From Sulfurivirga caldicuralii (GTDB lineage Bacteria; Pseudomonadota; Gammaproteobacteria; Thiomicrospirales; Thiomicrospiraceae), in contig DQVN01000105.1 in assembly GCA_015661715.1 (NCBI GenBank), positions 1 to 26,994 of the forward strand: a stretch of 26,994 nt of DNA. The letters run 5' to 3'. The notes beneath the pieces are model-generated. The model was given only the letters and a program-made list of their open reading frames with translations. It did no database searches and was not told the origin of the DNA. The position numbers were made by a program, and so were the translations under genes. Positions 14,750 to 22,470 of this stretch are shown here, piece after piece (within the stretch, counting starts at the first letter, position 1; each line of letters opens with the position of its first letter).

Positions 14750-15915
14750 AGGTGGATATTGCGGTCATCGGCGGTGGGATGGTGGGTGCCGCCGCAGCGC
14801 TGGCATTGGCCCAGTCCGGTTTTGTCGTGGCGGTGGTGGAGCCGAGCCAGCCGCCCGCATTGGCCGATGTGGCCCCCTGCGAGACGCGTGTCAGTGCATT
14901 AACCCTGGCTTCCCAATCCTTTTTGGCGCAACTGGATGTATGGCAACCGCTACAGGCGTGGGGTGTTCAGCCTTTTACCGCCATGCATGTGTGGTCGGAC
15001 GATACCACGGGAGAGGTGGTGTTTCGCGCTGAGGAGGCTGGCGTTACCGCTTTGGGGTGGGTGATTCCCAATCGGGCGATTCAGGCGGTTCTGTGGCAGG
15101 CACTCCAGACGCACCCTCAGGTGCATTGTTTGCCAGGGAGAGGGTTGGAGGCCATCGAGGGCGAACAGGTGCGACTGTCAGACGGCTCAATGGTGCGGGC
15201 GCGGTTGCTTGTGGGGGCGGACGGCGCCTGTTCGTCTGTGCGCGCGCTGGCATCCATTCCGCTGGATACGCATGAGTATGGCCAGGCGGCCATTGTGGGC
15301 TGCCTGCGTACACAACAATCCCATGAAAATGCCTGTTGGCAAAGGTACACGGCTGATGGCCCCGTCGCTTTTTTGGCCATGGCGGACCATATCAGCTCCT
15401 TGGCCTGGTATCTGCCGATGGACAAGCTGGAATGGGCCCTGTCGCTGAGTGATGAGGCGTTTGCCGCAGCGGTGGCACAGGCAGCGGGCTATCGCCTGGG
15501 CGAAATTGAATGGGTGGGCGAGCGGGCCGGTTTTCCCTTGGTGCGCCGCCATGCTCAGCGCTATTTCAAAGGCAATGTTGTCCTGGTGGGCGATGCTGCC
15601 CACACCATTCATCCTCAGGCGGGGCAGGGGGTTAATCTGGGCTTTTTGGATGTGATGGCATTGCGCGAGGTGCTCAACTGTGCCCGGCAGGCCGGTATGG
15701 ACTGGGCCGCAGAGGCGGTGCTGCGTCGCTACCAGCGCCGCCGTTATGGGGATAATCTGCTGGTACAGCGCGCCATGGATGGCTTTGATGCGCTGTTTGC
15801 TCACGATCTTCCCTGGAAGCGGCCATTGCGTCAGGGAACGCTTACCCTGGGGCGGCTATTGCCGCCGGCCCGTCATTTGTTGATGGATCTGGCTCTGTTT
15901 GGCAGGATGCGATAG
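14746..15915 (+). CDS. ubiI: Ubiquinone biosynthesis hydroxylase, UbiI (VisC)-like
   Basis: Second FAD-dependent monooxygenase of ubiquinone synthesis, 389 residues, paralogous to the gene before it. The N-terminal nucleotide-binding motif is VIGGGMVGAAAALALAQSG and the C-terminal FAD motif is VLVGDAAHTIHPQAGQGVNLGFLDV. In E. coli UbiI hydroxylates C5 and UbiF C6/C7-type positions; in species with fewer hydroxylases one enzyme can act at more than one position, so regiospecificity is not fixed by sequence alone. The position after ubiH favours UbiI. The channel gene starts at the next base after the stop. Confidence 0.85.
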   Translation: MKVDIAVIGGGMVGAAAALALAQSGFVVAVVEPSQPPALADVAPCETRVSALTLASQSFLAQLDVWQPLQAWGVQPFTAMHVWSDDTTGEVVFRAEEAGVTALGWVIPNRAIQAVLWQALQTHPQVHCLPGRGLEAIEGEQVRLSDGSMVRARLLVGADGACSSVRALASIPLDTHEYGQAAIVGCLRTQQSHENACWQRYTADGPVAFLAMADHISSLAWYLPMDKLEWALSLSDEAFAAAVAQAAGYRLGEIEWVGERAGFPLVRRHAQRYFKGNVVLVGDAAHTIHPQAGQGVNLGFLDVMALREVLNCARQAGMDWAAEAVLRRYQRRRYGDNLLVQRAMDGFDALFAHDLPWKRPLRQGTLTLGRLLPPARHLLMDLALFGRMR

Positions 15916-16938
15916 ATGCAAGGTAAATTGAATGCACAAGGGTGGCGGCAAAAAGTGAGAATGCGCGCCATATTGGGTATCGGTGGGGTAGCAGAGGATG
16001 AATCGCCACAGGCCAGACGCTTTGGCCAGTTGATGGAGACGGCGGTATTGTTAGCCCTGGCGCTGGTGTTTTTGCAACTGTTTATGGCGCTTTTCAAGCA
16101 GCAGGACAGCGGCCGGTTCATCGATACCCTTATCTGGGCCATTTTTGCGGTAGAGTTTTTTGGCTCGCTGTTGCTGGTGCGCAACCGTTGGCGCTATGTG
16201 CGTAACAACTGGATGAATGCGCTGATAGTCTTTCTGGCTTTTCCCTTGCTGCCGTGGGGGGATCAGTATGCGATGATTTTTCAATCCCTGCGGTTGATGC
16301 TGATCCTGCGTTTTACCGTGCATTTTTTTGAAACCGCGCTGGAGATTCTACGGCGCAACCGTTTTGGTCAGACCCTGGGGTTGGCTGCGCTGCTGGTGGT
16401 CTTCGCCGGGGCGACCTTTGCCCATTTGGAGGAAAAGGATTTTGGCGATGGTCTGTGGTGGGCGTTGGTGACCATTACCACCGTGGGCTATGGTGATGTG
16501 GTGCCGACCACGGAAGGGGGACGGATTTTTGGTGCATTCATGATCGCCTTTGGCGTGGTGCTATTTTCGCTGGTGACGGCCAATATTTCCGCCTTTCTGG
16601 TGGGTGAGGAGCAAGCCCGCATTGAACAGGAAATCTTACAGCAGGTACGTGAAAACAACGCCCGTTTGATTGCTCAGGAGAGGCGGGCCACCGAACATCT
16701 GCAGCACATTATAGAGCGCCTGGCGCAAATGGAGCAGGAGCATGGACGGCAGGTGGATCAGCTATTGGTGGCGCTCAAAGGGCAAATGGATGCCTTGGTG
16801 CGGGAGATGGAGCAGCTGCAGAATGATCGCCAGGCGAGCGTTGATCACGCCTTTGAACAGCGTTTTCAGCAGATTGAAAAACGGCTGGATGCACTGACGC
16901 AACTGATCCGCCAAATACATCAGCAGGGTTCCGCTTAA
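15916..16938 (+). CDS. Voltage-gated-like potassium channel with C-terminal coiled coil
   Basis: Inner-membrane ion channel of 340 residues. About five to six hydrophobic segments span roughly residues 40-230, with the selectivity filter TTVGYGD in ALVTITTVGYGDVVPTTEGGR between the last two, as in K+ channels. The S4-like helix (SLRLMLILRFTVHFFETALEILRRNR) has only a few arginines, so voltage sensing may be weak. From about residue 235 the chain is charged and coiled-coil-like, rich in Glu and Gln, and probably mediates tetramer assembly. No RCK/TrkA-N domain is seen. The ATG abuts the ubiI stop, which is an unusual placement; co-transcription with the ubiquinone genes is likely but a functional link is not shown. 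Confidence 0.85.
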   Translation: MQGKLNAQGWRQKVRMRAILGIGGVAEDESPQARRFGQLMETAVLLALALVFLQLFMALFKQQDSGRFIDTLIWAIFAVEFFGSLLLVRNRWRYVRNNWMNALIVFLAFPLLPWGDQYAMIFQSLRLMLILRFTVHFFETALEILRRNRFGQTLGLAALLVVFAGATFAHLEEKDFGDGLWWALVTITTVGYGDVVPTTEGGRIFGAFMIAFGVVLFSLVTANISAFLVGEEQARIEQEILQQVRENNARLIAQERRATEHLQHIIERLAQMEQEHGRQVDQLLVALKGQMDALVREMEQLQNDRQASVDHAFEQRFQQIEKRLDALTQLIRQIHQQGSA

Positions 16939-16942
16939 CCCT

Positions 16943-18145
16943 TCAGCCGTAATGCCCATCGATGCGCGGACGCAGCCACATGGGGGCATAAGTCAGCCAG
17001 AACAGGCCGAAGGCCAGTATCCACAATACCAGGGAAAATGCCACCAGCAAAGTATACTGGTAAGGCAGCAGCAGGGGGCCCAATACCCGAACGATCCCGG
17101 CAATCAATACCAGGGCCAGCATGGCGCTGGCCAGTTGACCAGGCTGGAATACATTGCGCCCGGTATGGCCCAGGGTGACGCGGATCATCATCCCTAACGT
17201 GGTCAGCCCCATGGCCCCCGCACCGAAAGCATGCACCCCCAGCCAGTTGGTTGCCGGGAACACACTTGAAAAGGCAATCAATAAAAACCCGAGCACAATA
17301 AAGGCATACCCCGCCCACAGGCTCCACAACAGCGGCTCATGGAAAACCACGCGATCGGCCCAGCGCGCCAGCAGCCATCCATTAAGCAGCGCCAGCAGCA
17401 ACGCAATAAACGCTGTGACAGGATGTGATGACCAGAATAGCCATCCCACCGTAAAGGCGAGAAACAATACCAGATTCCATTTCTGCAAATTTTTGCCGCG
17501 CGGCAGTTGTAGATGCCGCCCCTGTTTCATTTGCGCGGCTTTTTCAATGAAAAAGGGCAGGACACGGTGGATCATGGTGATCAGGATGGCGACCACCAGC
17601 AGTAGGCCGAACAGCAAAGCGGTTCGGGCTTGCGCTGGATCATCGGCTAGCCAGTAGCTGAAAAAATTGGCCACCACCAGTAGCCATACTTTGCTGATCA
17701 GCCCGATTTGCGCCCATTGCCGGGTTTGGATAATGGGCCAGCTCATGGCAACAGCCAGCATGATGCCAAACAGTGCATCCAACACCGCCGCCAGGATGCG
17801 GCCTTCGGCAAATAAATTGGCGATGCGCGCGCCTAGCCACAAGCCTGTCAGCACGGCCAATGGCCAGCGATGCAGGGTCTGTATCTGCGTCCAGTTGCGA
17901 ATGGCTGTGAGCAGAAAGCCGGCGATGACCGCCATACCGAAGCCAAAAATCATCTCATGGCCATGCCACAGGGCTGGCGTGGGCCAGGCGGTGTTCAGCG
18001 TCATCCCGCCACTAAAGGATAACAGCCAGATAACTCCCAATAGGGCGGCAGAGAGGGATGCCAAAAAGAAAAAGGGGCGAAATCCTAGATAAAACAGGGC
18101 AAAACGCCCCACTTTGGGCTGCTGCCAGCTCAAGTGGATGTTCAT
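16943..18145 (-). CDS. nnrS: NnrS family membrane protein
   Basis: Polytopic inner-membrane protein of the NnrS family, linked in other bacteria to nitric-oxide stress and denitrification and reported to bind haem and copper. The 400 residues are almost wholly hydrophobic, with about twelve segments, and include family-typical LFYLGFRPFFFLASL, LWHGHEMIFGFGMAVIAGFLLTAIRNWTQ and HAFGAGAMGLTTLGMMIRVTLGHTGR. The start overlaps the stop of a small upstream membrane protein (ATGA), with an AGGA ribosome-binding site inside it. It is convergent with the channel gene with only four bases between stops. Confidence 0.93.
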   Translation of the reverse strand: MNIHLSWQQPKVGRFALFYLGFRPFFFLASLSAALLGVIWLLSFSGGMTLNTAWPTPALWHGHEMIFGFGMAVIAGFLLTAIRNWTQIQTLHRWPLAVLTGLWLGARIANLFAEGRILAAVLDALFGIMLAVAMSWPIIQTRQWAQIGLISKVWLLVVANFFSYWLADDPAQARTALLFGLLLVVAILITMIHRVLPFFIEKAAQMKQGRHLQLPRGKNLQKWNLVLFLAFTVGWLFWSSHPVTAFIALLLALLNGWLLARWADRVVFHEPLLWSLWAGYAFIVLGFLLIAFSSVFPATNWLGVHAFGAGAMGLTTLGMMIRVTLGHTGRNVFQPGQLASAMLALVLIAGIVRVLGPLLLPYQYTLLVAFSLVLWILAFGLFWLTYAPMWLRPRIDGHYG

Positions 18146-18270
18146 GGTGTCTCGTCCTGCATCTTCCGTTTGCGTTTACGGTGTTTGAAATAGGCGTGTA
18201 CACCAAGGTGCGCGGCCACCAGAGCAATGGTGACCCCAATCATGATTTCTCCGATGTAATGGATCCACAT
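18142..18270 (-). CDS. Small single-span membrane protein upstream of nnrS
   Basis: A 42-residue frame, MWIHYIGEIMIGVTIALVAA..., with one transmembrane segment (about residues 5-28), then a strongly basic stretch (KHRKRKRKMQ) that would stay cytoplasmic. The ATG at 18270 has GGAG nine bases upstream; an in-frame ATG at 18279 would have no spacing to that site. The stop overlaps the nnrS start by four bases, implying translational coupling. I do not recognise the family. Its size and coupling suggest a small accessory subunit of NnrS, which is inference only. Confidence 0.65.
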   Translation of the reverse strand: MWIHYIGEIMIGVTIALVAAHLGVHAYFKHRKRKRKMQDETP

Positions 18271-18301
18271 GGCTGTCATCTCCGTTTCATTTTTGCCATT
18301 T

Positions 18302-18310
18302 TGATATAAT
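18302..18310 (+). promoter_or_regulatory. Extended -10 promoter for the SulP gene
   Basis: TGATATAAT is a perfect TATAAT preceded by the TGn extension, 62 bases before the SulP ATG. No good -35 is seen at the right distance, which is compatible with an extended -10 promoter. The spacer is shared with the divergent nnrS operon. Confidence 0.5.
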
Positions 18311-18372
18311 TCGCCCCTTTTTGAAAGGTCGTGGCCCAGTAAATTCACCATCTTTAATAGCGGAAATTGACC

Positions 18373-19986
18373 ATGGACAAGCAGGCGAAGGAACAGAAAC
18401 TTCAGGCATTACTGGATCGGTTGGGTATGACCGGTGCAATGGCTGATCCCCACCAGACCCGACGGGATATTTTATCCGGGCTGACCGTGGCCATGGCCCT
18501 GGTGCCCGAAGCGGTGGCCTTCGCTTTTGTGGCTGGAGTCAACCCGCTGGTAGGGCTTTATGCGGCGGTGATCGTCGGCTTCATCACCGCAGCCTTTGGC
18601 GGACGGCCCGGGATGATCTCGGCTGCGGCGGGCTCGCTGGCGGTGGTGATGACCGGTCTTGTGGTGCAGCACGGGGTGGAATACCTCTATGCGGCGGTGA
18701 TCTTAATGGGCATTTTCCAGATCATTATCGGCCTGATGGGGTGGGGCAAGTTTATCCGCATGGTGCCCCAGCCGGTGATACTGGGGTTTGTCAATGGACT
18801 GGCCATTGTCATTTTCCTGGCCCAGCTTGAGCAGTTCAAAGTGCCCGGTAGCGATCAGTGGCTTCAAGGGGAACAGTTATGGACCATGTTGGCATTGGTG
18901 GCGCTGACCATGGCCATGATCTATCTGCTGCCGCGCTTGCTCAAATCCTTGCCGGCGGGTCTGGTGGCCATTATTGCGGTGACGGTACTGGTGTCCCTCT
19001 TTGGCCTGGATACAGTCACCGTAGGGGACAAGGCCAATGTGGAAGGCAGCTTATCGGTCCTGATCTGGGGCGATCCCAACGATCCGCAGCTCAACGGCTT
19101 TCATCTTCCGGACATTCCCTATACCTGGGACAGCTTGATGATCGTACTGCCCTATGCCCTGGTTCTGACCATTATCGGCACGACAGAATCCCTGTTGACC
19201 ATGACACTGATTGATGATCTCACCGGCACGCGGGGTCAGGCCAACCGGGAGTGTAAGGCCCTGGGTTCGGCCAATGTGCTGGCGGGTGCCTGTTCCACCA
19301 TGGGCGGCTGCGCCCTGATCGGTCAGTCGCTGATCAATATCAGCGCCGGTGGACGGGGGCGGCTCTCAGGTATCACGGCCGCTTTGGGGCTGTTGGCCAT
19401 TATTCTGGTGCTGTCGGATTATATGGAAATGGTGCCGGTGGCGGCGCTGGTGGGGTTGATGTTTGTGGTGGTGATCGCCACCTTCGACTGGTCAACTTTG
19501 AATATTCTGCGCGGCATCAGTAAGTATGACGCCTTTGTGATCCTGCTGGTAACCGCCTTGACGGTGATTTTCGATCTGGCGGTGGCGGTGGTGGCCGGTG
19601 TGGTGGTGTCCGCCCTGGTGTTTGCCTGGCAGCATGCCCAACGGGTCGTGGTGGAAGCCCGGGAAGAGGAGATAGACGGCCACAAGGTGAAAGTGTATCA
19701 ACCCTTTGGCCCCTTGTTTTTTGCCTCTGCGCAGAACTTTATCGAGCAGTTTCACCCGCAGGATGACCCTGACAATGTGATTATCGATTTCCGCTATTCA
19801 CGGGTGTATGACCACACCGGTGTGGAAGTGATCGACAGGCTGACGCGAAAATATAAAAAACTGGGTAAGAAACTGGTCTTACGCCATCTAAGCCCGGAAT
19901 GTCGCGAGCTCCTTCAGGATGCGCGGGATTTGGTGGAGGTCAATATTTCCGAAGACCCCCATTACCATGTCTCGTTGGGCAAGTAA
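18373..19986 (+). CDS. SulP (SLC26) family anion transporter with STAS domain
   Basis: Inner-membrane anion transporter of 537 residues. The hydrophobic domain spans about residues 30-430, starting with DILSGLTVAMALVPEAVAFAFVAGVNPLVGLYAA, the SulP signature, and including AAAGSLAVVMTGL. A cytoplasmic STAS domain follows from about residue 440 (YQPFGPLFFASAQNF ... VIIDFRYSRVYDHTGVEVID). Substrates in the family include sulfate, bicarbonate and dicarboxylates; no neighbour resolves which. A TTG two codons upstream gives a longer frame, but the ATG at 18373 is preferred. Confidence 0.93.
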   Translation: MDKQAKEQKLQALLDRLGMTGAMADPHQTRRDILSGLTVAMALVPEAVAFAFVAGVNPLVGLYAAVIVGFITAAFGGRPGMISAAAGSLAVVMTGLVVQHGVEYLYAAVILMGIFQIIIGLMGWGKFIRMVPQPVILGFVNGLAIVIFLAQLEQFKVPGSDQWLQGEQLWTMLALVALTMAMIYLLPRLLKSLPAGLVAIIAVTVLVSLFGLDTVTVGDKANVEGSLSVLIWGDPNDPQLNGFHLPDIPYTWDSLMIVLPYALVLTIIGTTESLLTMTLIDDLTGTRGQANRECKALGSANVLAGACSTMGGCALIGQSLINISAGGRGRLSGITAALGLLAIILVLSDYMEMVPVAALVGLMFVVVIATFDWSTLNILRGISKYDAFVILLVTALTVIFDLAVAVVAGVVVSALVFAWQHAQRVVVEAREEEIDGHKVKVYQPFGPLFFASAQNFIEQFHPQDDPDNVIIDFRYSRVYDHTGVEVIDRLTRKYKKLGKKLVLRHLSPECRELLQDARDLVEVNISEDPHYHVSLGK

Positions 19987-20017
19987 AAGGCGGAAAAGTA
20001 CAAGGTTGGGTAAAGCT

Positions 20018-20046
20018 GATAACAGCGTCTAATCGGTGCTGTTATC
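20018..20046. terminator. Hairpin between convergent SulP and antitoxin genes
   Basis: GATAACAGC (20018-20026) and GCTGTTATC (20038-20046) are exact reverse complements around an 11-base loop. There is no T-run on either side, so it is not a classic intrinsic terminator, but its place between two convergent genes suggests a 3'-end structure. Confidence 0.35.
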
Positions 20047-20114
20047 GAGCGGATGTCTCAGGAAAGGGAGGGGGGACGGAACAGACCTTGATTGGTGCTT
20101 CTTTGTCCACCGTT

Positions 20115-20444
20115 TCAAGTCTCCAGTGCCATCAAGGCTGCTTCAGGGGCCTTATCGAGTACGCGCAACAGCGCTTGTGCCGCACCGGTGGGTACGCGTT
20201 TTCCTTGCTCCCAGTTGCGCACGGTCTCCACGGATACATGAATACGGTGGGCGAACTCGCGCTGGCTTAATCCCAGTTTTCTGCGTACCCGCCGGGCATA
20301 ACGGGCTGCATCCCGCATGGCTTCCCGTTCGTCTTCCGCAATGTGGCGGGCAATATCCGCTTCCGTTGTCGCATCAACCTTTTGGGTATCAATCTGTCCT
20401 ACCTGTTGGCCTGGTCGAATATGAACGCGCACATTCTTTCCCAT
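20115..20444 (-). CDS. Xre-type antitoxin paired with a BrnT-like toxin
   Basis: Helix-turn-helix antitoxin, 109 residues. The N-terminal half is charged (TTEADIARHIAEDEREAMRDAARYARRVRR) and probably contacts the toxin; the C-terminal half is an Xre-type DNA-binding domain, LGLSQREFAHRIHVSVETVRNWEQGKRVPTGAAQALLRVLD. The frame extends upstream to 20540, but that part overlaps the toxin gene; the ATG at 20444 has GGGAG ten bases ahead and starts MGKNVRVHIRPGQQ. BrnT toxins are known to pair with several antitoxin types, including Xre proteins. It would normally repress its own operon. Confidence 0.85.
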   Translation of the reverse strand: MGKNVRVHIRPGQQVGQIDTQKVDATTEADIARHIAEDEREAMRDAARYARRVRRKLGLSQREFAHRIHVSVETVRNWEQGKRVPTGAAQALLRVLDKAPEAALMALET

Positions 20445-20699
20445 AGCGTCTGATCTCCCGTTTATTGGCTTTTCTGGCTGAAATGATACGGATAGCCTGA
20501 CTGCGTGGTGTGTAAACGACGATAAAGAGTCGTGGCCCAATACAACCTATAACCCTGAAACGGCGTTCGCCGTGTGCATACCGGGTGTCTTCCTCAATCA
20601 GCCGCTCAGGATCAAAAAAACTTGAGCCGCATAGAGAAAGTCAAATCCTCGCTCATGCAGGCAGCACAGGCTCTTCTCTTCATCCCACTCAAATTCCAT
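20389..20699 (-). pseudogene. brnT: BrnT-like toxin gene interrupted by a one-base frameshift
   Basis: On the minus strand an ATG at 20699 opens MEFEWDEEKSLCCLHERGFDFLYAAQVF, a typical BrnT start. At a run of seven T (minus strand; A run at 20614-20620) the frame shifts and stops soon after at ILSG-stop. In the next frame the protein resumes FDPERLIEEDTRY, then RLFIVVYTPRSQAIRIISARKANKREIRRYGKE, the conserved BrnT C-terminal half, ending at 20389 about 55 bases inside the antitoxin gene. The 311-base span is one base short of 104 codons; one more T in the run would restore a 103-residue protein. It could be a real inactivation, a phase-variable tract, slippage expression or a sequencing error. 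Confidence 0.75.
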
Positions 20700-20722
20700 T
20701 TGCTTATTCTACTACAGAGGTG

Positions 20723-20733
20723 GTTCATTGAAC
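20723..20733. promoter_or_regulatory. Palindrome upstream of the toxin-antitoxin pair
   Basis: GTTCA-T-TGAAC is a perfect 11-base palindrome, 23 bases before the toxin start, with TAGAAT (a possible -10 on the minus strand) between. Toxin-antitoxin operons are usually repressed at such sites by the antitoxin. Position and symmetry are the only support. Confidence 0.35.
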
Positions 20734-20952
20734 GACAAGCAATGACTTGACATCTATTCACCGGCGTATTTTTAACCCATCCACTAACCTCTACCCGACC
20801 GGATGGGCAGCGCATTTCATGAATATAGACGAACTGCAGCAATAGCTTTTTGTCCTACTGGCAATTGGGTGAGTTATTGTCTGTGCACCAAAATGCATTA
20901 GCTTAACTTTCATTTTTCCACCCTTGGGGCGCGTTTGTTGCATGCTGTCATT

Positions 20953-21957
20953 TTAGCGAGGAATAAAACCAACTGCCTGGTGCACTTTGGCCAATGTGGG
21001 TTCGGCCAAGGTGCGGGCTTTGGCGGCGCCGTCTCGCAGCAACCTCAGCAGGCCGGCTTCATCTTCTCGAATACGGCGGAATTCTGCCTGGATGGGAGCC
21101 AGGGTGTCGGCCACCAGCTCGCCCAATTCCACCTTCAGATGGCCGTACATTTTGCCTTCAAAGTGCCGTTCCACCGCTTCAATGGTCTGACCGCTGAACA
21201 CGGCATAGAGGGTCAGCAGGTTGGCGATCCCGGGTTTGTTTTCCGGGTCATACTTGATTTCATCGCCGGAGTCGGTGACCGCCTTTTTGAACTTCTTGAT
21301 GATCTTTTTGGGTTCATCCAGCAGGGAGATGTAGTTGTTGGGATTGTCGTCCGATTTGGACATCTTTTTGGTCGGTTCTTGCAGGCTCATAATGCGCCCG
21401 CCCGCCGTTTTAGGTGGAATATAGGGCTGTGGAAGGGTGAAAATATCCGCGTCATACTTGCGGTTGATGCGCTCAGCCAGGTTGCGCGTCAGCTCCAGAT
21501 GCTGTTTTTGATCCTCGCCCACCGGCACCAGCGCCGTTTGATAGAGCAGGATATCGGCGGCCATCAGCACCGGATAGTCGAACAGACCAACACAGATGTT
21601 TTCTCCCTGTTTCTGGGCTTTGTCCTTGAATTGGGTCATGCGGCTCAACTCGCCCATGTAGGCATGACAATTGAGCACCCAGGCCAGCTCAGCATGCTGC
21701 GGCACATGGGATTGGATGAAGACGATGGATTTGTCGGGATCGATGCCGCAGGCCAGATACAGGGCGACAAAATCCAGCGCCCGCTGGCGGAGTGCCTGCG
21801 GATCCTGCGGCACGGTAATGGCATGCAGGTCAACCAGAGAGAACAGGCATTGATAGTCATCCTGCAGGCGCACCCAGTTTTTCATGGCGCCGATATAGTT
21901 GCCGATGGTCATAACCCCTGAGGGTTGAATGCCGCTTAGCAGAATCGGTTTACTCAT
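20953..21957 (-). CDS. trpS: Tryptophanyl-tRNA synthetase
   Basis: Class I aminoacyl-tRNA synthetase charging tRNA-Trp, 334 residues, the normal bacterial length. The HIGH-type motif is in [16 protein letters not shown] (residues 9-24) and KMSKS is at residues 198-202 in [34 protein letters not shown] and AADILLY are also family hallmarks. GGGGGATC upstream of the ATG serves as a ribosome-binding site. It follows a small methyltransferase-like gene on the same strand with a 33-base gap. No regulatory leader is seen. Confidence 0.97.
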   Translation of the reverse strand: MSKPILLSGIQPSGVMTIGNYIGAMKNWVRLQDDYQCLFSLVDLHAITVPQDPQALRQRALDFVALYLACGIDPDKSIVFIQSHVPQHAELAWVLNCHAYMGELSRMTQFKDKAQKQGENICVGLFDYPVLMAADILLYQTALVPVGEDQKQHLELTRNLAERINRKYDADIFTLPQPYIPPKTAGGRIMSLQEPTKKMSKSDDNPNNYISLLDEPKKIIKKFKKAVTDSGDEIKYDPENKPGIANLLTLYAVFSGQTIEAVERHFEGKMYGHLKVELGELVADTLAPIQAEFRRIREDEAGLLRLLRDGAAKARTLAEPTLAKVHQAVGFIPR

Positions 21958-21990
21958 AGTGTGATCCCCCGAATGAATAGGGCACGGATT

Positions 21991-22428
21991 TTACCAGATG
22001 AAGGGAATGAGCCTGTGGCTGCGGGTGCAGTAGGCGGCATAGCCCTCAAGCTGACGGCATAGCAGGGTTTCTTCATACAGCAGCTTGATAATCAGATCGA
22101 CTGTCAATATGGCAAGCAGGATCCCGCGCCACAAGGTGGGTGTTTCTACCACCAGCGGAGTGAAAAAGAGCAGAATGGACAAATACATGGGATGGCGTAT
22201 CCAGCGATAGGGGCCATGGCACACCAAGGTGCAGTCCTGACGCGGATCCGGCACGATATTGAAACGGCGCAGGGTGATCAATGCCCATAAGCCCACAAAC
22301 ACGGCCGAAACCTGCGCGGCGATACCCGCTGGATGGGTGGCAAACAGCGGCCCGGTCAGCAGGAGTGCGCCCATGGCACCAAACTGAACAGCCACCAGTG
22401 CATGCGAGAGCAGAGGATACTTGACCAT
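21991..22428 (-). CDS. Isoprenylcysteine/phospholipid methyltransferase-like membrane protein
   Basis: Small inner-membrane protein of 145 residues with four hydrophobic segments. The C-terminal half has CHGPYRWIRHPMYLSILL and a following YEETLLCRQLEGYAAY, the GPY+..RHPxY and EE...Y pattern of the ICMT/PEMT superfamily of SAM-dependent membrane methyltransferases. The acceptor is unknown for most bacterial members. It lies 33 bases upstream of trpS and is divergent from pcnB with 42 bases between starts. Confidence 0.75.
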   Translation of the reverse strand: MVKYPLLSHALVAVQFGAMGALLLTGPLFATHPAGIAAQVSAVFVGLWALITLRRFNIVPDPRQDCTLVCHGPYRWIRHPMYLSILLFFTPLVVETPTLWRGILLAILTVDLIIKLLYEETLLCRQLEGYAAYCTRSHRLIPFIW

Positions 22429-22470
22429 TCTGATAGAATAAGCAGCCTAATTTTTGTCAGGATATCGCTC

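Noticed and set aside
13574..15915. Tandem duplication of a flavin hydroxylase gene
   Set aside because: ubiH and ubiI are ancient paralogues that lie side by side in many gammaproteobacteria; the two proteins differ widely outside cofactor motifs.
18300..18325. FNR/NnrR-type site upstream of nnrS
   Set aside because: Only one half-site (ATCAA on the minus strand) matches; the other half does not, so no claim is made.
20747..20775. TTGACA followed 17 bases later by TTTTAA, a possible plus-strand promoter, and the nearby CCCATCC/GGATGGG dyad
   Set aside because: The -10 matches poorly and no plus-strand gene or terminator follows; nothing supports a small RNA beyond this.
20612..20842. 76-codon minus-strand frame over the toxin start region
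   Set aside because: It covers the toxin's first part in the wrong frame and has low-complexity, motif-free sequence; the BrnT-like frame explains the region better.
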